NCBI GenBank assembly: GCA_037043015.1
Contig: CM073324.1
Span: 21,654,097-21,718,096, forward strand
DNA length: 64,000 nt
Source: Bryum argenteum
Lineage: Eukaryota > Streptophyta > Bryopsida > Bryales > Bryaceae
Direction: 5' to 3'
Below the pieces are notes generated by a model that saw nothing but the letters and a program-made list of their open reading frames with translations, did not search any database and was not told where the DNA came from. Of this stretch, positions 21,901 through 33,643 are shown piece by piece (position 1 is the stretch's first letter; each line of letters starts with the position of its first letter). The position numbers were made by a program, and so were the translations under genes.

Positions 21901-22925
21901 TTCAAATACTTTCTGCCTGCCTGCCTACCGACGCTCCTACCGTGTGGAGGGAACTCCGTATGCATGAAAATGGTGAGCTACGTCGATACTTCGATTCATC
22001 GCATTGAAACGTCTGTAAGGCAGGTTGAATGTGCGAGGACTCAACACTTTCAGAAATTTAGAGCTGAACCTCTTGCATTAAAATCTACAAACTTGTACTA
22101 AGCTAACTTCATCAAGTCGACACAGCAAACCTTCATCCCGTGGTGTTAACATGCAAGCTATCTTCATCAACGGCATCGATCTGACACTACTACACTAGAT
22201 ACTTAGTTACTCGCCACTAACAACCTCGAAAAGTCCAAAACATCGAACCTTCGCTGCATCTCAAGCCAGACGCGCGCAACTTAAATTCGAAGAGAAATTC
22301 ACTGACTCTAACCATAACGTACGTGGAGATGACCATGACGCGAAGAACTCTCTTTGTGAAAGATACGCAACATCTCGACTATTACTGCTGTCAAGTTTAC
22401 AACTGCAGTAACCGCATCACGAGTTTCCTTGCGCTTCTTATCATCCTGACTGTTCTGGAACCTGGCTTGCAAGTACGGACGGAAACGCGGGAAAATGATC
22501 AAGACAAAGATCGAAGCATGGACTGACAGGATATCAACTGTTGATAGTGTTGGAAGCAACTATTTTCATGCATACGAAGTTCTCGCATGAAAGGACGACG
22601 CGGGATTTTTTTCAATTGTACTGAAAGTCGCCACGCACCACGTACAGTTTGCCGCCGCGCTCCTTTCAAACTAATTACGTGAAAGAGTTGCCTGCACCTC
22701 GCCTTTCAGAGGAGAATTACTAAGCAGCGGAGCGCTCCATACCTGATCGTGGAGTCTCTTGACGACGAACAGCAATTGCTTCTTCTTCTTCGTCTACCTC
22801 CTTCTTCAGCTTCAGTTAATTACCCGACGGCCATTAATTAGGTTTCTCACTAAACCACTCACTAATTCAATTTCCGTTCTCACTAAGCAGTATGCCATGG
22901 AGAAGTCACAATCCTGGTCCGGTTA

Positions 22926-23356
22926 CCGTAACACCATAGCTGGTTCGTTCTTAAATAATTCCAAAAATAACAAACGAAAAAAAAACGGAAATTCCATGCC
23001 TTCAAGAACGAATTTCAGGAAAAATAATCTCAATATAAACCGAAAATTGAGAAAATAGAGTATGATGATTCTGGAGGATTGTGGACTTATTCTTCCGCCC
23101 TCCAAAAATGGGTAAATGACAAAACTATGCGCTGGCCCCATTGATGTAGCTACCAAATCTATTGAATTCAAGTCTTGCTTAGTCTTGTCATTATGAAGCT
23201 CCATTCACAAATAAACCCCCTTCTCTGCCCCGAATTCTTTTTCTCTAAAAATATTGAGACGAATTTTTAAAAATTCAATTTGCGAGAAACGAACCTTATT
23301 TTTTCAAAAAAAATGATTCTCGTTCACCAGAGAACGAACCAGCTATGGTGTTACGG
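22926..23356. mobile_element. 431-bp MITE with 26-bp TIR and TA target duplication
   Basis: The ends CCGTAACACCATAGCTGGTT (22926) and AACCAGCTATGGTGTTACGG (to 23356) are perfect complements, extending to about 26 bp. It is flanked by TA on both sides. The mirror arm preserves the empty site CCGGTTATCCCGC. This fixes the insertion point and the 2-bp TA duplication and points to the Tc1/mariner (Stowaway-like) class. No transposase is encoded. Confidence 0.9.
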
Positions 23357-23415
23357 TATCCCGCTTAGTGTATCTGTTTGAGAGCTATAGGCCTATAGCT
23401 GATCATAACTTACTA

Positions 23416-23814
23416 CACTAAAAATTATATTTGGTGTCGGCAACACTAAACACGAACAACAACACCAATTATCAACAAGGGTAGAATTGTAGCAACTCTA
23501 ATTGTCAATTCGAACACCAATTGTGAACAATAGTGAGAATTAAAGAATTGAAAAGTGAAGAAGTTGACATTTAGTGTTAGGTTTTGATTTGGTGTTAACC
23601 AACTTGCAACTTTGGTGGCTAAAAGGGAGGCTACCATTAAGATATGGTGGCCCCCCAATACACTAATTGTTACAAGTTGACTATAAAAGGGAGGCTGCCA
23701 TTAAGAAAGTATAGCCCCCAATACACTAATTGTTCACAAGTTGACTAATAGTGTTGGAGCATAATGGTGGTAACTACACCAATTGTCATCCAACACTAAA
23801 TATAATTTTTAGTG
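23416..23814. mobile_element. 399-bp MITE starting CACTA, TA flanks
   Basis: The ends CACTAAAAATTATATTTGGTG and CACTAAATATAATTTTTAGTG form a 21-bp inverted repeat with one mismatch. The mirror arm has the uninterrupted sequence CTTACTAGTAACTG, so the target duplication is TA. The CACTA start recalls En/Spm elements, but those usually duplicate 3 bp, so the class is uncertain. Confidence 0.85.
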
Positions 23815-25680
23815 TAGTAACTGTAATTACCATTTCAGTTTGAATGGACTTGTATTGACAAGTTTTGGTTTAGGTGAAGTTGTCAATGTGAGAAATGGAA
23901 GGAGTTAGACAGTGTTGGAATTTGAAACCTTGAATATTATATATTTTTTTGTTGGTTTATTATTGGTGAATGTTAAATGCCTACTTTGGTCACAATCAAT
24001 TTTCAGTGGGTCAGAGTTAGGTAGAAGTAACATAAATTAGTGAAAGTCACCTCCTTTGTTTCTGTTTAGGCGACATTTCTATTTCCTGTAAGTTGAACTG
24101 GTCTAAATGTATGTAGGCCACATCCTCGGTGTTTATTGCCGAGCATATTGGCCAAATCATCACCTTCTTTGTTCCCATTTAGGTGACAATTCTATTTGTT
24201 TTCACTTGAAGTCTTGAACGGGTCTAAATGAATATAGGCCACGTCTTCTTCAATTATTGCCAAGAATATTGACCGAGCTCGCTTTATTGTATCAGCATCT
24301 GCATGTAAAGGTATGGTTGCTCTTTGTTGCCCTACGTGAAGAATTTGTAGGCACTGCCAACCACTTGCATTGTCCTCTTTTCCAAAATAAGAAGCAAAAT
24401 TCATATAATTACCCTGTAAGACAAAGTACTGCGCAAAAGATAAACAAATGTGAAGTTCTTGAAGGTATAGAAAAAAACCAAGAGAAAATCATATTCACAC
24501 TTACCCCTTCCTGTTATTCATACTTACTAGTGTAGAAGTCATGTTTGTAAGTATATCGATAAGATTCCAATCATATACATTTATAAGTCATATACTATAT
24601 CCTAAAGTTACATTTTTCAATATACATTAGAAAAATGAAAATTTTCACTTTACATCAAAAGAGGGGTAAAACATAAATTTTAGACTTTTATCCAATTTTG
24701 GGTCAATAGCGCATAGTGTAAACCTACATCTTCACTTTACCAATATCATTCACTTACCATGTATTGGTACTAGCATACTTTTGAATCTTGAACTAAAAAT
24801 GTATAGAACCAAAAACTACCAGTATCAATGGGCTTGTATGACCATCATGTATTCCTGCTTTTTTTACAATCAGGCTAGTTTATGTGCTCCTATCATGTTA
24901 ATGTGTGAATTTCTTTAGTACATCAGTTTGGCAATTTCTTATTAGTAAGGGCTGGTTTCTACCATACGGATTGATATCCACCTGAGTGCTGTACAACTGT
25001 GGTACTAGGGGAATGTGAATGATATAATACACGGTCCAAGCAAAGCAAAGCGAACAGTGTACAAGGATTGTGGTTCATATATTCAGAACCTGTGCGAGAT
25101 TCATGTATGTACTCCTTTCGAACAGAAGGCCGCAGCAGGCAGGGTGTTCGACAAAGACATGGCACCCACTTGCAACGACCAAAAGACATTGTACTCTCAC
25201 ATCATCAATATGGGTCACCATGTCTTTGGTGTGGACACACACACACACAAGTCATGAGTCAGAACCCATCCATCCTATCTTCAGTTTTTCACCTCAGCAT
25301 TCACTAATTGGTAACCCATTCTAATTAACTACTGAACAGGCTTGAGAAGACCATCCATCCATCCATCCCAGCTTCAGTTTAAACCTCAGCATGTTACTAA
25401 TTGGTAACTCACACTAATGAACTGAACAGGCTGCCTCGGGATCGGAGACTGATTAGCAGCCATGCACACTAATCATGAAATCAGATTTGAAGGTAATAAA
25501 TTCTCCCTCCTGAATAATCTAATAAGCACAAGTATCTGCTGATGATTAGCTTCTTGTTAGAACCAGGCTATGATAAAAATGATGATCACATAGCATGATT
25601 GATAAGCCTGGCTTTTCTCCAAATGTGGGGGATGGGATTCAAATCTCTCACTTTTAATGAGGAAATTGAATGAAAGCTTT

Positions 25681-25800
25681 GCGGTTTTGATGTCGCATCT
25701 TCGCGGTTTTGATGTCGCATCTTCGCGGTTTTGATGTCGCATCTTCGCGGTTTTCACGTCCCATCTTCGCTCGCGGTTTTCACGATTTTCACGTCCGATC
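25681..25800. repeat. Short minisatellite in the left arm
   Basis: Three copies of a 22-bp unit (GCGGTTTTGATGTCGCATCT, then TC) are followed by one 26-bp unit (GCGGTTTTCACGTCCCATCT, then TCGCTC) and fragments. The mirror arm has four and ten copies. Confidence 0.9.
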
Positions 25801-25803
25801 TCC

Positions 25804-25869
25804 GCTCACGAGCGGTAGACGTCATTCCAACGCAACGAAGCGAGCGAATGACGTCTACCACTCGTGAGC
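25804..25869. repeat. 23-bp stem hairpin in the left arm
   Basis: GCTCACGAGCGGTAGACGTC at 25804 pairs with GACGTCTACCACTCGTGAGC ending at 25869. The 23-bp stem has one mismatch, and the loop is about 20 nt. The mirror arm (28834-28868) keeps only a shortened version, so one side was lost or gained after duplication. Confidence 0.75.
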
Positions 25870-26158
25870 AAATGATAAATTCAGAGGCTGATTATAAGCT
25901 GCCAATTGAATGTAAATAATGCTAGCAGGAGTCTGATGGAGGTAATCAAGTTAATTGATGTGTACATTTGTCTGGAGACATGCCTGAAAATAGAGGCTGC
26001 GTCGGAAAGATGTTGCATTTTCAGATTGTGAGTTTTATGGGCATTACCATGAAATGAAAATTTTGAAGTTTTCAAGGGTAAATATGTTTGATCAACTTGG
26101 TGTACTTTGTGCAACTGACCCATTTCTGAATCAATGCCTGGATCAGAGAAACTTGCCT

Positions 26159-28546
26159 GGTGAATGATCGAATCAAGATGTGCTCGAGATGCCAGATCAA
26201 GTCAAGCTTGTGTGTCTGTCTTGCAGTCTGTCACTTCGCCTCTGACTTGCTAAAGTGCACTCAGACAGGCCCGTTGTCTTTTGACAAGGAAACTGAGCTG
26301 AGCCAGCATGGGGCTCCGGCTCTTTTCTTGGCAAACTGACTCCCTCTGCTCCACTATGGTACACTGTCTGTGATAATAAGGAGGTAATACATTTTTATAT
26401 CAACAGTACTAAAGATAAGAAGCAGCTAGATTAGATTTGTGATGTTGAAACTTGTACCGTGAAGTAGGGCTCATGTAATTTGTGGCAAAGTTGGCATCAT
26501 TAGGAATGAATCTATCTTGTTTTACTCTTGGGGCGAAACGTTCATTTGCAATAGAGCTATAGTGAAACTACCTATTGTCGTGCACTTAAGGGAAAGTGAG
26601 AGACTTGGAGTGAGAAATGAGTGGGTTACTATTTTTCAGCGATAAGGAATAGAAGCCTAAAGGCGGGCACCCTATATATGTATGCATGAGGTACATGCAA
26701 GGGAGGTCAGATCTTCGTAAATGCAAGATCCTTATGTGTCCGCCTTTCGGTAGGTGCCTGCCTTTAGGTGGTTTCACCATATGCGGATGAGCTAAGCTGG
26801 CACCGACCTAGTGGAAATCTTCACTATGAAAGCAGTCGTTTGCTTGGTTGTGGAATATGTACCGACAATGTTTGCATCTACTTAGCTAAGTGATTGCCAC
26901 ATCTTGCATATATATAGTTCTTATATAATTTTATCAATGTTCAATCTTACAACGTTCCTTGTCAAATAATCAACTCAACAACATCTATGTTGTTATAGCT
27001 TGTATACTAATCAAATCTGATGTATATACAATCTCTTGAAGACTTACTAGTATGCGCTTTTTGTAAAACGGTGTACTTTCCCAACCTTGTGCCTTTAGGG
27101 GTTAAAATTACCAATTGTCCTTTTTCCCCTCTTATATCGATTTTATAATTAAACACAAGTGAATACTTACTCAGTAAGTTTACAGTTACTAATCACCTCC
27201 AAACTTCACCACATCATCATCTGAAAGTTCACTTTTTTTTTTCACTAAACAATGAAATGACGCAGATGAATGAGCATGGGAAAAAGGTTGTTTATCTCAA
27301 GCTTGTGAGAGTATTATTTTTTATTATTTTTATTATTTTTTAATTTTAATTTTTTTGGGGTAGCGGTCAGGGTACCCGCACAGGCCGTGACCATCTAGGT
27401 ACACATCACATCAACTCATTTGGCCCTTGAATAGGGTAAAAGCGGATCCATCCACTGTAACACTGATTGCTATAAGTGAAGTATGATTTTGAATGTGATG
27501 GCTATCCCCATGTACATAAGGATGGTTTTTTAATATTACAATAAAAATAATATTAATTCTGGCTCACTTATTTACTTCGGTCACCAGTAAATGTACAAAT
27601 TGAGGGAGATGTGTGGCCTTCTCGGACTTTGGAGATATCGTTTGCCTTCCTTTGTACCCATTGCCACCAATATTTACTTTGACTTATGAGATGTACTACT
27701 TGGTTAGAATGAGAAAAAGAATAGGATGTGTTACAAGGGTATTACTTGTCTTGATAGACAACATACCCAAATATGAGGTTCATCTCTTAGTAACTATCTT
27801 TGGAAGTTGCTTTATATGAAATAAAAAAATCACGATATTTGTTATACAAAACATTTAAAGACCATGTGCATAAACACACAAAATTTTGAAATGCAACAAG
27901 GATCCAATAATATGTGGAGTACACGGCAAGCAATTTTGTGCAAGGGGTCTAGTTATGGACATTTTTTCCTTCGTAGAATTTAGGGCAACTTTCACCATTG
28001 ATAGGCCATTATCTCCGCAAAAAATTTAATTCTCTTGGTTTATTTATTTTTTGGTTCATAGAGGTTATTGAGATGAAGGTAGACTACTTTCTAGTTGGTG
28101 ACTTTTTCATTGCAATAAGTCTAATGGTAGCATGATCTTCACTTCAAAGTGAAAACGATGGAATTTTGTGATCACTAATACTTAAAGATCTTGCAATCTA
28201 TGAAGCATCATGACTCAAAATTTAACCCACATGATGTACACTACAAAATTGTACGATTGAGATCTTACTAACTCACCTTGGTTTCCATTTTATGATCCTC
28301 CTTTTGTACCTACTTTTTTCTATTATCCGTATCCACCAGAGATTAGAAAAACAATGATATTTTCCGAGTACCCAGAAGTGGTTAACTGATGCATCTAGCT
28401 GTGGACATTTAGACCTACAGTAGGTGGCTTGTCACATCAAACCTACACGCGCTGAGCTGGACCACCTGTTTCCTGCCATGTCAGCAAATTGGAGAGTTCA
28501 ATTAGAAGTGGAACATTAGTAAGTAGTCTCCAATTTGAATACAAGT
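26159..28546. other. Spacer of the giant inverted repeat
   Basis: About 2.4 kb of single-copy, AT-rich sequence lies between the arms. It includes a low-complexity T/A run at 27300-27360 and, at about 27095-27107, a lone CTTTAGGGGTTAA end of the TTAA MITE family without a partner I could find. No gene was recognised. Confidence 0.7.
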
Positions 28547-28891
28547 TTCTTTAACTCAGACATTCATTCAAAAAGGGTCACAAAGTACACCATGTTGATC
28601 TCTGAACAAACATATTCACTCTTGTAAACTCTAAATTCCCATTTCATGGTAAATAATGCCCATAAAACTCACAATCTGAAAATGCAACATCTGTGCTGCA
28701 AACCCTCCACAAAACATATTTTCAGGCATTTCTGGAGACAAATCTACACATCATTGACTTGATTAACTTGATCAGAATCCAGCATTATCTACATTCGGCA
28801 GCTTAAATATCAGCCACTGAATTTATCATTTGCTCACGAGTGGTAGACGTCATTCGCTCGTGAGCGGAGATCGGACGTGCAAACCGAGAGC

Positions 28892-29233
28892 GAAGATGGG
28901 ACGTGAAAACCGCGTGCGAAGATGGGACGTGAAAACCCCGTGCGAGGATGGGACGTGAAAACCGCGAGCGAAGATGGGACGTGAAAACCGCGAGCGAAGA
29001 TGGGACGTGAAAACCGCGAGCGAAGATGGGACGTGAAAACCGCGAGCGAAGATGGGACGTGAAAACCGCGAGCGAAGATGGGACGTGAAAACCGCGAGCG
29101 AAGATGGGACGTGAAAACCGCGAGCGAAGATGGGACGTGAAAACCGAAGATGCGACATCAAAACCGCGAAGATGCGACATCAAAACCGCGAAGATGCGAC
29201 ATCAAAACCGCGAAGATGCGACATCAAAACCGC
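28892..29233. repeat. Expanded minisatellite, 26-bp and 22-bp units
   Basis: Ten head-to-tail copies of a 26-bp unit (GAAGATGGGACGTGAAAACC, then GCGAGC) run from 28892 to 29145. Four copies of a related 22-bp unit (GAAGATGCGACATCAAAACC, then GC) follow to 29233. Copies are nearly identical. Because 26 is not a multiple of three, all frames are read in turn. This explains the long Arg/Ser/Phe-rich ORFs, which are not genes. Confidence 0.95.
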
Positions 29234-31419
29234 AAAGCTTTCATTCAATTTCCTCATTAAAAGTGAGAGATTTGAATCCCATCCCCCACATTTGGAGAAA
29301 AGCCAGGCTTATCAATCATGCTATGTGATCATCATTTTTATCATAGCCTGGTTCTAACAAGAAGCTAATCATCAGCAGATACTTGTGCTTATTAGATTAT
29401 TCAGGAGGGAGAATTTATTACCTTCAAATCTGATTTCATGATTAGTGTGCATGGCTGCTAATCAGTCTCCGATCCCGAGGCAGCCTGTTCAGTTCATTAG
29501 TGTGGGATACCAATTAGTAACATGCTGAGGTTTAAACTGAAGCTGGGATGGATGGATGGTCTTCTCAAGCCTGTTCAGTAGTTAATTAGAATAGGTTACC
29601 AATTAGTGAATGCTGAGGTGAAAAACTGAAGATAGGATGGATGGGTTCTGACTCATGACTTGTGTGTGTGTGTGTCCACACCAAAGACATGGTGACCCAT
29701 ATTGATGATGTGAGAGTACAATGTCTTTTGGTCGTTGCAAGTGGGTGCCATGTCTTTGTCGAACACCCTGCCTGCTGCGGCCTTCTGTTCGAAAGGAGTA
29801 CATACATGAATCTCGCACAGGTTCTGAATATATGAACCACAATCCTTGTACACTGTTTGCTTTGCTTGGACCGTGTATTATAATCACATTCCCCGAGTAC
29901 CGTTGTACAGCAGGTGGATATCAATCCGTATGGTAAAAGCGTACACACTGAAAAAATTTAGGTTGAATTGCAATAATTTACTAGTAATAAGAAATTGCCA
30001 AACTGATGTACTAAAGGAATCCACCCTTCATATGGACACATTAACATAAATAGGAGCAGGTAAACTAGCTTGATTATGAAGGAAGTAGGAAATGACTGTA
30101 GCTAAAGTGACATGATGGTCATACAAGCCCATTCTGGTGGTCTTTGGTTCTATACATATGCTACCAATACATGCTAGGTGAACAATATTGGTAAAGGGAA
30201 GATGTAGGTTTACACTATGAGTTATTGACCCAAAACAGGATAGAAGTCTAAAATTTATGTTTTACCCCGAGTCGTTTGATGCAAAGTGAAAATTTTCATT
30301 TTTCTAATGTATATTGATAAATGTAACCATAGGATATAGTATATGATTGACTTATACATGTATATGATTGGAATCTCATAGATATACTAACAAACATGAC
30401 TTCTAGAGTGGTAAGTATGAATAAGACAAAGTGGCACATATGAATAAGGTTTTCTCTTGATTTGTTCTATACCTTCAAGAACTTGATAGATATTTACCTT
30501 TGCATAGTACTCTGTTTAACAGGGTATATGATTTTTACTTCTTATTCTGGAAAAAATCTGATTGTTATATAGCACAATGCAAGTGGCCGGGAGTGCCTAC
30601 AAATTCTTCACGTAGGAAAAGAAAGAGCAAATGTACCTTTAATAGGAGATGTTGATACAATAAAGCAAGCTCGGTCAATATTCGTGGCAATAATTGAAGA
30701 GGAGGTCACGACCTATATTCATTCAGACCCGTTCAAGACTTCAAGTGAAAGTGAATAAAATTGTCACCTAAACAGGAACAAAGAAGGTGATGATTTGGCC
30801 AATATGCTCGGCGATAAACAAAGAGGACGTGGCCTACATACATTTAGCCAGTTCATCTGACAGGAAATAAAAATGGTCACCTAAACAGGAACAAAGAAGG
30901 TGATTTTCACTAATGTATGTTACTTCTACGGTTCTATCTTATTCTGACCCACTGAAAATTGATTGTGACCAAAGTAGGCCTTTAACTTTTAATAAACCAA
31001 CAAAGGAATATATGATATTGAAGGTTTCAAATTCCAACACTAACTCCAACTATATTCCATTTCTAACATGATTCACCTGAACCAAAATTTGTCAATACAA
31101 GTCTATTCAACTGACTGATAAAACTGAAATGGTAACGACAGTTACTAGTAAGTTATGATCAGCTATAGCTCTCAAACAGATACGCTAAGCGGGATAACCG
31201 GACCAGGATTGTGACTTCTCCATGGCATCCATTAGCTGGCATACTCCTTAGTGAGAACGGAAATTGAATTAGTGAGTGGATTAGTGAGTAACCTCATTAA
31301 TGGCCGTCGGGTAATTAACTGAAGCTGAAGAAGGAGGTAGAGGAAGAAGAAGCAATTGCTGTTCGTCGTCAAGAGACTCCACGATCAGGCTATGGAGCGC
31401 TCCGATGCTTAGTAATTAT

Positions 31420-32080
31420 CCTCTGAAAGGCGAGGTGCAGGCAACTCTTTCACGTAGATGGTTTGGAAGGAGCGCGGCGGCGAACTGTACGTGGTGCGTT
31501 GCGACTTTCAGTACAATTGAGAAAATCCTGCGTCGTTCTTTCATGCGAGTTAGAATTGCGTATTTACGTGACAAAATTCGAAAGTAGAAACGCTAACAAC
31601 TGTGTCAGTCCGTGCTTCTAACTGTCGATCTTTGTCTGAGTCATTTTCCCCAGTTTCCGTCCGTGCTTGTAAGCCTTTCAGGCTTCAGTATTGGATAATA
31701 TGAAGCGCAAGGCAACTTGTGACATCTGCGTTTACTGCCGTCGTAATCCTGTTAGCATTGAGGTTCTTCTGCAAGGCGACGGAGGCGCAGAGAACTCTTT
31801 CATGTGGCTAGATAGTTTGTAAGGAGCGCAGCGGTGTTCTGTACGTGGTGCGTTGCAACTTGTTCAGTCAAACGTGAAAATCCTGCGTCGTTCTTTGAGT
31901 TGCGTGTTTCCATGCGGAATGCGAATTTCTTGTTGCTTTCAACACTTGATACTATGTCAGTCCATGCTTCGATCTTTGTCTTAATCATTTTCCCGCGTTT
32001 ACGTCCGTGCTTGCAAGCCAGGTTTCAGTACAGGATGATAAGAAGCGCAAGGAAACTTGTGAATAATGCGTTTACTGCAG
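31420..32080. repeat. Tandem duplication of ~330 bp in the right arm only
   Basis: Two diverged copies of a segment contain GAAAATGA.TCAGACAAAGATCG, AACGACGCAGGATTTTC and CACCACGTACAG. The left arm has one. Divergence between the copies is higher than between the arms in other places, so the duplication may be old and the left arm may have lost a copy. Confidence 0.7.
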
Positions 32081-32598
32081 TCGTAATCCTGGCAGCAGTA
32101 ATAGTCGAGATGATGCGTTTCTTTCACATAGAGAGTTCTTCGCGTCATGGTCATCCTCACGTACGTTATGGTTCGAGTCAGTGATCTTCTCTTCCAATTT
32201 AAGTTGCGCGCGTCTGGCTTGAGATGCAGCGAAGGTTCGATGTTTTGGACTTTTCGAGGTTGTTAGTGGCGAGTAACTATCTAGTGTCAGATCGATGACG
32301 TTGACGAAGATAGCTTGCATGTTAACACCACGGAATGAAGGTTTGCTGTGTCGACTTGATGTAGTTAGCTTAGTACAAGTTTGTAGATTTTAATGCAAGA
32401 GGTTCAGCTGTAAACTTCTGAAAGTGTTGAGTCCTCGCACATTCAACCTGCCTTACAGACGTTTCAATGCGATGAATCGAAGTATCGACGTAGCTCACCA
32501 TTTTCATGCATACGGAGTTCCCTCCACACGGTAGGAGCGTCGGTAGGCAGGCAGGCAGAAAGTATTTGGCACCTTTCATAAGAGGTAGTAATAGGTGA

Positions 32599-33643
32599 AG
32601 TGGTACTGTCATCAGACGGCAAAATTATCACGCACAGTCATGCTTGCAGCGTACCTCTTGATGTTCCTCGTACGGTAACTCAAACAACTGTCGAGATACG
32701 GAGTTACTGTAAAACCTCTTGCAGATGAGTATGGTCTGTGCTGCACCAGACTCGCTTCGTGTGGAGATGACGTCTTGACTGCAGCTTCGGACTCCTTATA
32801 TCTGATGAGTAGCAACTTCTTGATATAGAGGTTGACTGTGCAAAAGATACTTCGTCTTTCGCACTTTAAGGCTTCTTAAGAGCTAGTCCAATGTATACAG
32901 GGCATACCGATAATTTACGATATCAAATAGTTCGCGGACGACGTCGCTAGCTCATTGCTTTCTTGACCAGTTTATTTTGGACTGCACACAAAACCTGGAA
33001 ATGATAGGCAAAGTTGTACCGACAGTATGTGTACTTAACCGCATCATGGAAAGTTGGTAAGAGATGAGACTTTACGTTGCTGTTAGCGCACCCGATTTGT
33101 GAAGCTCAAAGCGTTCTTCTTAAGCCCCAGGATAGGTTGTCTCTAGAAGTTCGGAACTCTTTGGCAACTTCAACATGCGTACGTAGGTTCAGTACTCAGT
33201 GCCTTGCAGCTCCTGAACGAGGTTAGAATATTATGATAGAATCAACACTTGCAGCGTATAGGTTTTCACTCTGTTGCACTCTTAGTTGTACAGATTAGTG
33301 TCTCAAAGATCTAGAAGGAGAAGATTGTGAAACAACTGCTGTCCGTGACAATTTCATTAAGAAACGTTGTGACGTCCCAAAAGTGAGTTGGACGTCCGTG
33401 ATAATGGTTGCAGGATTCCACTTCGACGAAATAGTGGATTTCACTGATCTGAATGATCGAATTGTTGCTATGACGTTAAAGTGAGGTCGAGATATGCAAA
33501 TCACAATAAAATTGGTATAATCATGACACGATCTGTGGAAGTGCGCCTCTCGTGGTAATTGTCACCTGATGAATACTTACGCTGCTTTTTTGAATCGACA
33601 GCATCATATCAGTTGAAGGTAGAGCGTTCGTAAGCGACGAATA
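32599..33643. other. Upstream region of the KNOX gene
   Basis: About 1 kb of mixed-composition sequence without a supported gene. It should hold the KNOX promoter and 5' UTR. No TATA box could be assigned with confidence. Confidence 0.5.

Larger units (their letters stand above)
21701..26158 (+). repeat. Left arm of giant inverted repeat
   Basis: This arm matches, in reverse complement, 28547-32598 over almost its whole length. Landmarks include TACTTTCTGCCTGCCTGCCT at 21908 (mirror near 32565), CAGCAATTGCTTCTTCTTC near 22770 (mirror near 31355) and ATGGCACCCACTTGCAACGA near 25160 (mirror near 29740). By eye, identity is about 90% overall and close to 100% at 24960-25320. ORFs inside are repeated in the mirror arm but show no domains, so I treat the arm as non-coding. 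It carries three MITE insertions absent from the other arm. Confidence 0.95.
28547..32598 (-). repeat. Right arm of giant inverted repeat
   Basis: This is the reverse complement of 21701-26158. It lacks the three left-arm MITEs but has an expanded minisatellite (28892-29233) and a tandem duplication of about 330 bp (about 31420-32080). In the latter, the blocks AACGACGCAGGATTTTC and CACCACGTACAG each occur twice against once in the left arm. It ends about 1.05 kb before the start codon of the KNOX gene. No target-site duplication was found at the outer ends. Confidence 0.95.

Noticed and set aside
24959-25324. Conserved ORFs present in both arms of the giant repeat (for example NMGHHVFGVDTHTHKS)
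   Set aside because: Conservation equals that of the surrounding DNA, several frames are open on both strands, and no domain is seen. It is explained by the recent duplication.
28892-29145. Regular 26-bp repeats that could recall a CRISPR array
   Set aside because: Units are directly adjacent with no unique spacers, and the DNA is nuclear plant sequence.
28803-29183. 126- and 103-codon repetitive ORFs rich in Arg, Ser and Phe
   Set aside because: They are translations of the 26-bp minisatellite, open in several frames because the unit has no stop codon.
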